DNA from: Alphaproteobacteria bacterium HT1-32
GTDB lineage: Bacteria; Pseudomonadota; Alphaproteobacteria; Rhodospirillales; HT1-32
Length of the DNA: 64,000 nt
NCBI GenBank assembly: GCA_009649675.1
Contig: WJPL01000001.1
Coordinates: 1 to 64,000 of the forward strand
Reading direction: 5' to 3'
Positions within the stretch are counted from its first letter, which is position 1, and each line of letters begins with the position of its first letter. The notes under the pieces were generated by a model. It was not told where the DNA came from. It saw only the letters and a list, made by a program, of their open reading frames with translations, and searched no databases. Positions 27,560 to 35,011 of this stretch are shown in pieces. A program made the position numbers and the translations under genes.

Positions 27560-28336
27560 CTATTCCCGATAACCGGGGTCGATACGGTCGAGCATACGCA
27601 GCAAGGCCGGCCATTCCCGTTCACCCGGCACATATTTGCTCTCCCGGAAGAAACGGGCAGCCTGCTGCATCACATCCGGATCTATCGGGTGAATTTTCTG
27701 GCCCGTCTGGAGAATATCGAGCTGTAACTGGCAGGCTTCCTCAAGATAGTACATCAGATGGAAAGCCTCCTGCACATGGCGACCACAGGTCAGCAGACCA
27801 TGATTGTGCAGTATCAGCGCCGGGTTTCGCCCGAGAGCCGCAGTCATCCGTTTCAGTTCGGCCTTGTCCGGCAGAACGCCTTCATAATCGTGATAGGAAA
27901 TCCGGTCCATGAAGCGCAGCGCCGTCTGGTTGCTGGGCAGCAGGCCACAATCCAGCGAAGACACGGCAATACCCGCCGGGGTATGAGTATGAATGACGCT
28001 GCCCACATCAGGCCGGGCCTCATGCACCGAAGAGTGAAAACCGAATCCGATCGGATTGACCATGTCCTGCAGACCGGCCTCGACGGCCTCGTTCTGAACC
28101 ACATTGCCGTCCAGATCGCATTTCACCAGACTGGAGGCTGTCACCTCCTCAAAGAAATGACCGTACCGGTTAATCAGAATATGGTGTTCCGGTCCCGGAA
28201 CTCGCGCCGTCACATGGGTGAAGATCATATCGGTCATGCCGAAATAATCGATCAGGCGATAAGCCGCCGCCAGATTGACCCGGACTTCCCATTCAGCTTC
28301 GGAAACCTTGCCACGCAGTGATAGTTGATCGCTCAT
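27560..28336 (-). CDS. Class II aldolase/adducin family protein
   Basis: The 258-residue protein has the zinc-site histidines of the family in HTHTPAGIAVSS and HNHGLLTCG. There is also an N-terminal ATYR-like region (AAYRLIDYFGMTDMIFTHVTAR, given in part) that positions the substrate. Members cleave or decarboxylate hydroxy-acid or sugar-phosphate substrates; adducin-like members lack activity, but the metal ligands are kept here. It is the first gene of the operon, with an AGGTGGGA ribosome site. Substrate unknown. Confidence 0.88.
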   Translation of the reverse strand: MSDQLSLRGKVSEAEWEVRVNLAAAYRLIDYFGMTDMIFTHVTARVPGPEHHILINRYGHFFEEVTASSLVKCDLDGNVVQNEAVEAGLQDMVNPIGFGFHSSVHEARPDVGSVIHTHTPAGIAVSSLDCGLLPSNQTALRFMDRISYHDYEGVLPDKAELKRMTAALGRNPALILHNHGLLTCGRHVQEAFHLMYYLEEACQLQLDILQTGQKIHPIDPDVMQQAARFFRESKYVPGEREWPALLRMLDRIDPGYRE

Positions 28337-28402
28337 TGTCCCACCTGTCGGTCAAATTCAGGTTACTGAAATCATCACATCAGATTATACCAGCGACCGC
28401 CA

Positions 28403-28945
28403 TCATCCAACTTTCACCGCCTCGACATTCAGCATCATCAGGCGGCCGTTTTGCTTGTCCATATGTGGCAGGTAAGCCTGACTGAAATCATCAATTCCCA
28501 TCTCCGCCAGATCGGTTGTCTGCCAGTCATATCGCCGGACATCCTTAAAACCTGCGGCTTCGAGCCCGGCGGCGAGGCTGCTGAAGTCAAAGATCATGCC
28601 ATGCAGATCCCACGGATCCTTCTGACCGCCAACGACCAGCCCCAGCAGTTCATTGATATTGCCGACCTCACGATAACGCTCAACAACTGCTGCGAAATCT
28701 GCCGTCGACAGGCGCAATGTCGCACCGGGCTTCAGAACAGACTGCCAGTGGCGCAGCAGGCCGACCCACTCATGACGGCCAAAATGTTCGATATTGGCGC
28801 AGCTATAGATAAAATCGGCACTGCCCGGAGCGAAGGGCAGATCACGCAGGTCGGTCACCACATCCACACCGTCAAACGGCTGAATATCAACATTGATATA
28901 GCCGGGAATGATCCGTGGCCCGCAACCGAGATGCAGCTTCCGCAT
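28403..28945 (-). CDS. SAM-dependent methyltransferase (short type)
   Basis: The 180-residue protein has motif I LHLGCGPRIIPGYINVD near the N-terminus, the DLRDLPFAPGSADFIYS stretch and SCANIEHF where motif IV lies. The ATG at 28945 overlaps the upstream stop (TGATG). It resembles methyltransferases of polysaccharide loci. It closes the operon running from the GT41 genes. The target is probably a glycan or nucleotide-sugar product (inference from neighbours). Confidence 0.82.
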   Translation of the reverse strand: MRKLHLGCGPRIIPGYINVDIQPFDGVDVVTDLRDLPFAPGSADFIYSCANIEHFGRHEWVGLLRHWQSVLKPGATLRLSTADFAAVVERYREVGNINELLGLVVGGQKDPWDLHGMIFDFSSLAAGLEAAGFKDVRRYDWQTTDLAEMGIDDFSQAYLPHMDKQNGRLMMLNVEAVKVG

Positions 28946-29691
28946 CACGCTGCCCCGCGTCTGGCTACAGCCATGATCTTCCAGTCCTCCGCCGTGGCCT
29001 GCTTGCCCGGCACCATCCAGCGCATGAAATGAACAGAGGAAAACCCGGCCTCCCTGGCCACATCCGTCAGTTCCGCCGGTGTCCAGAGACGATGAATCAG
29101 CCGGTTCGAGAAATGATGGGCCTCGCCACCCGGCCCCTCCGCGTCAAACTCATTACTGACCTCGACAAGCTGGCGCATCGGGTCGGTGACTGCTGTCATG
29201 GTCACATGATAGCTCCATCCATCAGACAGGAAGTCCCGTACTTCGTTACGCGGCGGATCAATCAGGGCTGCAACACCATTCCAGCAGTCAAAAACAAATG
29301 ATGACGCGGGGTGCAGATGCGAGGCAACGGCCTGAAACATCGAGATCAGGGAGGTGCGGTCGGTGACATAATTTACAACATTGAACATGGCGGCAGCGCC
29401 ATCAAACTGATCTGGTGGCAACTGCTCAACCGGCCCGGCAATGAACGTCACTCCGTCATGCGGACCAGCGGCCTGCGCCGAGGCGATCATTTCCTCGTCA
29501 GTATCAACAGCCGTGACAGAGATGTTGTGAGCGGCGAAGGCCCGGCTGTGGCTTCCGGTACCGCACCCCACCTCCAGCAACCGCTGACAGTCCGCCCCAT
29601 CCCCGTTTGTCAGCAGATCCAGCACAACAGTTGCCTCAGCCCGATAGTCTTTCGAGGCATAGAGGCGATTGTAATGCTGATAAAAATTCAC
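28945..29691 (-). CDS. Class I SAM-dependent methyltransferase
   Basis: The 248-residue protein has motif I LLEVGCGTGSHSRAFA, the acidic VDTDEEMI motif, and AAMFNVVNYVTD in the motif IV region. It resembles methyltransferases acting on sugars or small metabolites in O-antigen and aminosugar clusters. It lies three bases after the aminotransferase gene in transcription order, so the two probably act in one pathway. Confidence 0.85.
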   Translation of the reverse strand: MNFYQHYNRLYASKDYRAEATVVLDLLTNGDGADCQRLLEVGCGTGSHSRAFAAHNISVTAVDTDEEMIASAQAAGPHDGVTFIAGPVEQLPPDQFDGAAAMFNVVNYVTDRTSLISMFQAVASHLHPASSFVFDCWNGVAALIDPPRNEVRDFLSDGWSYHVTMTAVTDPMRQLVEVSNEFDAEGPGGEAHHFSNRLIHRLWTPAELTDVAREAGFSSVHFMRWMVPGKQATAEDWKIMAVARRGAA

Positions 29692-29694
29692 CGA

Positions 29695-30807
29695 TCAACG
29701 CTCGAAATAACTTCTGACAACTTCTGACACCCGGTCGATATCACTTTCCGACAACGCCGGGTGGATCGGCAGGCACTGGCCATGTTCATGCGCCCTGATC
29801 GAATTCGGGAACCGGCTGTCATCAAGGTTCTGGGTTTCTCTCAGTGACGCAAAGCAGGGCTGGCGATGCAGCGGATAAAAGAACGGCCGCGACTGCACAC
29901 CATTCTCGTTGACGTAATTCAGCAGCGCCTCACCGGCCGGAGAAAACAGAAACAGCCGGAACGGCACATAGCCGGATTTCGGCTGCTGCTTCAGCAGATA
30001 GACATCCGGCAGATCAGAAAAGTTGGCTTCATACCGTGCCAGATGTGCGGCCTTCCGCGCCAGAATTTCCGGCATTTTCTCAAGCTGCGCCAGACCAATC
30101 GCCGCCTGCATGTCGGTGATACGGAAGTTATAGCCGATGGCCGGATGCACATAGGCGCCACGGTCAAAACGACCCTGATTCCGCAACAGGCGCAGCCGGT
30201 CATACACCGCCTCGTCCCGACAGGTCACATAACCACCTTCACCGGTCGTAATGGTCTTGTCGGCAAAGAACGAAAAGCAGCCGACATCACCCATGGCACC
30301 GGCATGGACGCCATCATAATGCACGCCGATTGCCTGTGCTGCGTCTTCAATGATCAGCAGATCATGTCGTTTGGCAAAGCTCCGGACCCCATCCATATCA
30401 CCGCACATGCCAAACATATGAACCGGCATGATCGCTTTTGTCCGGTCTGTTACGAGCCCGTCAGCCTCCGACAGGTCGATCTGAAAATTGTCGCCTGTTA
30501 CCTCGACAAAGACCGGGGTTGCACCGGTCATCAGAACAGCATTGGCCGACCCGATAAAAGTCACATCGGGAACCAGAACCTCATCCCCCGGTCCAACTTC
30601 CAGTGCCAGCAATCCCAGCACCAGAGCCAGTGTGCCATTGGGTGCGAATACGCCGTAGGGTACGCCGATCATGTCATTAAGGCGTTCGGTAAATTCCGCG
30701 CTTTTCGGGCCTTCAGTAATCCAGCCGCTTTCAAGGCATTCCGTAACCAGCGCCTGCTCGCGGTCGTCGAACCAGGGTGAAACCTGCGTGATTACCTTAT
30801 CCGTCAT
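29695..30807 (-). CDS. DegT/DnrJ/EryC1/StrS family sugar aminotransferase
   Basis: The 370-residue PLP enzyme has the family's phosphate-binding and substrate segments (GTLALVLGLLAL, DVTFIGSANAVL), EDAAQAIG, and the PLP-binding Lys in SFFADKTITTGEGG. Such enzymes make amino-sugar nucleotides for O-antigens, capsules and flagellin glycans. It lies 52 bases after the GT41 gene and upstream of two methyltransferases, consistent with synthesis of a methylated amino sugar. Confidence 0.92.
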   Translation of the reverse strand: MTDKVITQVSPWFDDREQALVTECLESGWITEGPKSAEFTERLNDMIGVPYGVFAPNGTLALVLGLLALEVGPGDEVLVPDVTFIGSANAVLMTGATPVFVEVTGDNFQIDLSEADGLVTDRTKAIMPVHMFGMCGDMDGVRSFAKRHDLLIIEDAAQAIGVHYDGVHAGAMGDVGCFSFFADKTITTGEGGYVTCRDEAVYDRLRLLRNQGRFDRGAYVHPAIGYNFRITDMQAAIGLAQLEKMPEILARKAAHLARYEANFSDLPDVYLLKQQPKSGYVPFRLFLFSPAGEALLNYVNENGVQSRPFFYPLHRQPCFASLRETQNLDDSRFPNSIRAHEHGQCLPIHPALSESDIDRVSEVVRSYFER

Positions 30808-30859
30808 CTTCCGCGATCCTCAGTTAATCTGCCCGGCCGGGCGGTCACATAATGCATAT

Positions 30860-33028
30860 CTAATCCGGTGCATTCTGTCGAAGCCAGAGCGTGTGATAGG
30901 CATCTTCCAGCGACCTGGTGAAGTCCTCTGCATGGCAGAGCGGACTTGCCGCCACCCGCGCCCTCAGTGTCTGCCGGTCATCAGCCAGTCGTGCCCGGTC
31001 AGCGATAAGTGCCGTCGCAATCCCCGCATATTCATCGAGGTCATCCGCAATCAGATCGTCAAGACCGACTGTCGTCAGCAGACTGGCACCAACCCGCCCG
31101 GCATGGGCCGTCCCGCGCAGGGTGACAACCGGCACTCCCATCCACATCGCCTCGCAGGTTGTCGTGGTCCCGGCATAGGGGAACGGGTCCAGTGCTACAT
31201 CAATATCGCGATACAGCGCCAGATGTTCTGCCAGATCCTTTACATGACCAATCAGCGTGAGGCGGTCCGCTGCCAGCCCTGCATCTTCTGCGATCCGGAT
31301 AAACTGTTCCCGCACCTTTGCATCCGCCAGCGGCCGCGCCTTCAGCAACAATCGGGCATCCGGAACTGACGCGGTCAGCCGTGCCCAGCAGGACATGACA
31401 TCCGGCGTAATCTTGGCCAGATTGTTGAATGATCCGAAAGTCAGGGGCCGCCCCTCACTTCGCGAAGGGACCGGGGCATTTGGCGGCGGGCCATAACAAT
31501 GGAAGCCATGGGGCAGACGTACCATCTGCTCGGTATGGAAACTGTCGTCCGGGTCTGCCATTTCATCCGTCAGGCGGTAGTCCATTTCCGCCAGACCGGT
31601 GGTTCCCGGATAGCCAAGCCAGGTCAGCTGGATCGGTGCTGCCCGTTCAGCGAAGACACCCAGCCGGTTGCCCGCCGTATGACCGGACAGATCGACCAGC
31701 AGGTCAATGGCATCAGAGCGGATCATATCCGCCGCAACACTGTCATCCCGCCCCCGGAGATCACGCCAGCCATCAGACAGCCCGCGCAGGCGGGAGGTCA
31801 CGCCATCGGGGGCAGCGACATCGCTGTAACAGATCACCTCAACTGCATTCCGGTCATGCGCCCGCAAAACCGGCTCCAGAAAGAAGGCAACGGAATGGCT
31901 GCGAAAATCCGCAGAAACATATCCAACCCGCAAAGGCCGGGATGCCCGGACAGTCTGAATTTCCGACAGTGGCGGCGCAGAGGTGACAGCCCCCGCTCCC
32001 TGACCGAAAGTCCGGCCAAAAGCCAGATGTTCGTCATAAACCTGAGCCGCCGTGCGTGACGGATCATAACGCAGACAAAGCAAAAGGTTGCTCCACAGGC
32101 CTTTATCATCCGGTCGCAGTTTCACCGACTGACGATAAGCCGTGATTGCATCGTCATATCGGGCCTGCGCTTTCAAGGCATTGCCCAGGTTGCTCCACGC
32201 ATCCGCATTACCCGGATCGCCATCGACGGCAGCGGTCAGGAAGGCTTCGGCCTCTGCGGCCTGTCCGTCCAGTATCAGTGCAGAACCAAGCCCCAGATAG
32301 GCCGGAACGAAACCCGGTCGCGCCTCGATTGCCAGCTGGTAACTCTCGCCTGCCCGGTCCAGTCGACCCTTCAGCTGCCAGGCCCCGGCCAGATTTGTCA
32401 GATAATCCGGGTTCCCCGCATCCATCCGCAGTGCTTTCTGAAACGCCGTGATGGCTTCATCAAGATCACCTGTCGCCCGCAGGCCGAGACCAAGCGCATT
32501 CTGAACATCCGGCGCATTCGGCCATTGCCGGGCCAGCCCCCGCAGATCATCAATGACGGCTGCGGCATCGCCGAGTGCAATTTTCAGGCTGGCCAGATTT
32601 AGCTGTGTCACCGGATCATCCGGGCGCAGTTTCAATGCGGCGGAAAACGCCTCAACAGCTTCTGCCAGATTATCCTGGGCGAATTCCGCGCTGCCAAGAG
32701 CCGCCAGTGCAGCCGGATAAGTCGGATAGCGGGTCAGCAGGCCTTTCAGTTCAGCAACCGCAGCCGGTGCCTTGCCAAGATCAATCAGCGTATTTGCCAG
32801 ATTGACCGTCGCTTCCGGAAAATCAGGCCGGAGGGACAAAGCACTCCAGTAATGCCGGGCAGCCGGTGCAAAACGCCCCAGCGCATGCTGGCAATTACCC
32901 AGTCGCCAGTACAGTTCCGGCGTTTCCTGTTCGAGAACCATCTGAGTATAGAGATCAGCAGCGCCGGCAAAATCCCCTTCGGCTTCAAGCTGCCGCGCCG
33001 CCTGTAGTCTCTGTTCCGCCTCAGTAAT
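30860..33028 (-). CDS. TPR-GT41 glycosyltransferase (SPINDLY/OGT-like), apparent ATT start
   Basis: An N-terminal TPR solenoid (about residues 5-350) is followed by a GT41 catalytic region. Hallmarks: RVGYVSADFRSHSVAFF, DLSGHTAGNRLGVFA, WLGYPGTTG, FGSFNNLAKI and DPFPYAGTTTTCEAMWMG. Members transfer a sugar from a nucleotide donor to Ser/Thr (OGT) or Asn of proteins. The first ATG (32941) has no ribosome site and cuts a TPR repeat in half. The frame continues upstream to an ATT at 33028, eight bases after AAAGGGAG, giving 722 residues. No ATG, GTG or TTG exists in that stretch. The gene overlaps the TPR-GT2 stop by eight bases, so translational coupling is likely. Confidence 0.85.
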   Translation of the reverse strand: MTEAEQRLQAARQLEAEGDFAGAADLYTQMVLEQETPELYWRLGNCQHALGRFAPAARHYWSALSLRPDFPEATVNLANTLIDLGKAPAAVAELKGLLTRYPTYPAALAALGSAEFAQDNLAEAVEAFSAALKLRPDDPVTQLNLASLKIALGDAAAVIDDLRGLARQWPNAPDVQNALGLGLRATGDLDEAITAFQKALRMDAGNPDYLTNLAGAWQLKGRLDRAGESYQLAIEARPGFVPAYLGLGSALILDGQAAEAEAFLTAAVDGDPGNADAWSNLGNALKAQARYDDAITAYRQSVKLRPDDKGLWSNLLLCLRYDPSRTAAQVYDEHLAFGRTFGQGAGAVTSAPPLSEIQTVRASRPLRVGYVSADFRSHSVAFFLEPVLRAHDRNAVEVICYSDVAAPDGVTSRLRGLSDGWRDLRGRDDSVAADMIRSDAIDLLVDLSGHTAGNRLGVFAERAAPIQLTWLGYPGTTGLAEMDYRLTDEMADPDDSFHTEQMVRLPHGFHCYGPPPNAPVPSRSEGRPLTFGSFNNLAKITPDVMSCWARLTASVPDARLLLKARPLADAKVREQFIRIAEDAGLAADRLTLIGHVKDLAEHLALYRDIDVALDPFPYAGTTTTCEAMWMGVPVVTLRGTAHAGRVGASLLTTVGLDDLIADDLDEYAGIATALIADRARLADDRQTLRARVAASPLCHAEDFTRSLEDAYHTLWLRQNAPD

Positions 33029-34922
33029 TCCGGTAACTCCCTTTCAGGACAAACCGCCACAATCCCTTGTCGCGGTTCACTTCGCGCTGATGCCAGGCAT
33101 AACCCTGACGCCAGCCGGATTTGAGTATTTCATCAACGGGCAGGTCCATCGGCCCGACCCATTCAAGCGGGGGTGAGACCGGCACCGATCCTTCAATGAC
33201 CTGTACGGAGTCAGCCCGGATATCCTCGAATGATGCCGTGACACCGCGTCTAAAGGCCCGGCGAAACAGCCCGTTCGGCTCAATCCACCGGCCATCAATC
33301 CTTCGGATCGCCGTGGCACCGGCAGCATAATGGCAGGGCACTGCATTGGCTTCTGCTTCTGTCAGCAGTGAGGCGGCACCCGGCCCGGCGAACTGCAGCC
33401 GCTCCAGCGACGTGTCTCCGGGATGTGGGCCGGAGCAGCGTTCCAGCAGCTCACGACTGATGGCGAAACAATCAGCCGATGCTTCGGTTGCACGCAGGGA
33501 AACCTCTTCCTCACCCGGGTCAACACAGCCGTAGGCTTCCAGTCGCCAGCCACCACCTGCCGGTGACAGCATCCCGCCAAGCCAGTTGCTGGGCGTCTTG
33601 TCAAAGCCCGGCAGCACACGGGGCATGGCCAGCAGGGTATCGGCGTCACGGAAAGGACGTAACAGGTTTTCCAGAAATGTCGGCAGCGGGCGCACCCCCT
33701 CGCCAACAACCACAAAAACACCCCCATCTGCTGCTGCGACGGCACTGTTCCAGCCATCGATCCAGTCCGTCCCTTCGGCACGCAGATGTCTGAAGTTCTG
33801 AAACCGGGGGGCAAATCTGGCAACCACGGGTGCACAGACATGCTCCGCCGAGGTGTCGACAACCACAACCTGATAACTGTCAGGCCGCAGGGTCTGGGCT
33901 GCCAGACCTGTTAAAGTCCGGTCCAGGTCACCTATCCGGCTGGTTCCGATGACAATCACGGAGGAGGTTACGCCGCCCGGCGGCAGCATATAGCCGGGCA
34001 GATCTTCCTGCTGCCCGCCAACCGACAGGATCGCATCAAGCGGCACCGGCGGCGCGTCATCACTCACCGAAAGAGCCATCGCCAGCGAATAGCTGGCATG
34101 AGCTTCATCCGCCCGCCCCTGAGCCAGACGGAGTTCAGCCAGTCCGGTATGTGCTTCAACCGACCGGGGGTCGATGGACAACGCCCGGTAAAAGGCATTC
34201 GCTGCCTGTCGCAAGGCCATCCGGCCGGTCTCCACCCGTCCCAGCGCAATCCAGCATGCCGGTTTGTCCGGCGACAGATCAACAGCTGTGCTGGCCGTCT
34301 TCAATGCTTCTTCCAGACGGTCCTGTGACAGCATGGCACGGGCCAGCCAGCTCAGCGGCAGACCGTCTTTTGGTGACAGTTCGACCGCCCGGAGCAGATT
34401 TCTCAGGCCATCCCGGTTTCGCCCGGCGGAGATATCAAGGCGACCCAGATCGCAGAATGTCTCGGCGTCATCCGGGGCTATTTTCGCCGAAACCACATAG
34501 GCTGCACGGGCTTCATCAGTTCGGCCCAGTTTCTCCAGGGCCTGTCCACGCCAGCGATAATCTGCACCATCCTGCGGATCACGCTGTGCCAGCTGGCGCC
34601 AGATACCGGTGGCGACCTCGTTATGCCCGCGTGCATGTTCACGTTCCGCCAGCCGGAACTGCAGCGCATGATTATCCGGATATCGCCGGCAAACCAGCCG
34701 CAGCGCATCAACAGACGCATTGAGATTGCCAAGTCTGGCAGAAAGTTCGGAAAGTCCGATCAGGGCGTCAGGATCATTCGGTGAAACGCGCATAAGCTGG
34801 CGATAGGCGGCGGCTGCAGCGGCCACCCGCCCTTCGCGTTCCATAGCACGCGCCGTCTCAAGCAGCGATTCCACCGGGATATCGCGCTGACGCCAGAATA
34901 CTTCCGATTGTTTGAATACCAA
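33021..34922 (-). CDS. TPR protein with family 2-like glycosyltransferase domain
   Basis: The 633-residue protein has TPR repeats (about 15-310), then a domain like GT2 (about 320-560). That domain shows SSVIVIGTSRIGDLDRTL, the VVVDTSAE strand end, and EGTDWIDGWNSAVAAA. Where GT2 enzymes carry the metal-binding DxD, this protein reads VVVGEGVRPLP, so metal-dependent activity is doubtful. The start is uncertain: TTG 34922 gives the longest form; GTG 34874 or an ATG 26 codons in are alternatives. It sits between two GT41 genes in what looks like one operon. Confidence 0.78.
   Translation of the reverse strand: MVFKQSEVFWRQRDIPVESLLETARAMEREGRVAAAAAAYRQLMRVSPNDPDALIGLSELSARLGNLNASVDALRLVCRRYPDNHALQFRLAEREHARGHNEVATGIWRQLAQRDPQDGADYRWRGQALEKLGRTDEARAAYVVSAKIAPDDAETFCDLGRLDISAGRNRDGLRNLLRAVELSPKDGLPLSWLARAMLSQDRLEEALKTASTAVDLSPDKPACWIALGRVETGRMALRQAANAFYRALSIDPRSVEAHTGLAELRLAQGRADEAHASYSLAMALSVSDDAPPVPLDAILSVGGQQEDLPGYMLPPGGVTSSVIVIGTSRIGDLDRTLTGLAAQTLRPDSYQVVVVDTSAEHVCAPVVARFAPRFQNFRHLRAEGTDWIDGWNSAVAAADGGVFVVVGEGVRPLPTFLENLLRPFRDADTLLAMPRVLPGFDKTPSNWLGGMLSPAGGGWRLEAYGCVDPGEEEVSLRATEASADCFAISRELLERCSGPHPGDTSLERLQFAGPGAASLLTEAEANAVPCHYAAGATAIRRIDGRWIEPNGLFRRAFRRGVTASFEDIRADSVQVIEGSVPVSPPLEWVGPMDLPVDEILKSGWRQGYAWHQREVNRDKGLWRFVLKGSYRNY
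33026..33044 (-). promoter_or_regulatory. Ribosome binding site for an apparent ATT start
   Basis: AAAGGGAG (about 33037-33044) lies eight bases before ATT (33028-33026), inside the last codons of the upstream TPR-GT2 gene. Its spacing is ideal for initiation at ATT and useless for the ATG 87 bases further on. Confidence 0.6.
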
Positions 34923-35011
34923 CGTCTGCAGTCCGGACCAATAGTGCGAATCACCCGGAGTCTACGCGGCAGAGCAAAAGTACAACACAGCTATTCGTTC
35001 AAAAGAACAAA

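Noticed and set aside
32941-33046. Frameshift joining the TPR-GT2 and GT41 genes into one protein
   Set aside because: The TPR-GT2 protein ends naturally after its transferase domain, and the GT41 frame has its own ribosome site; two separate genes explain the data better.
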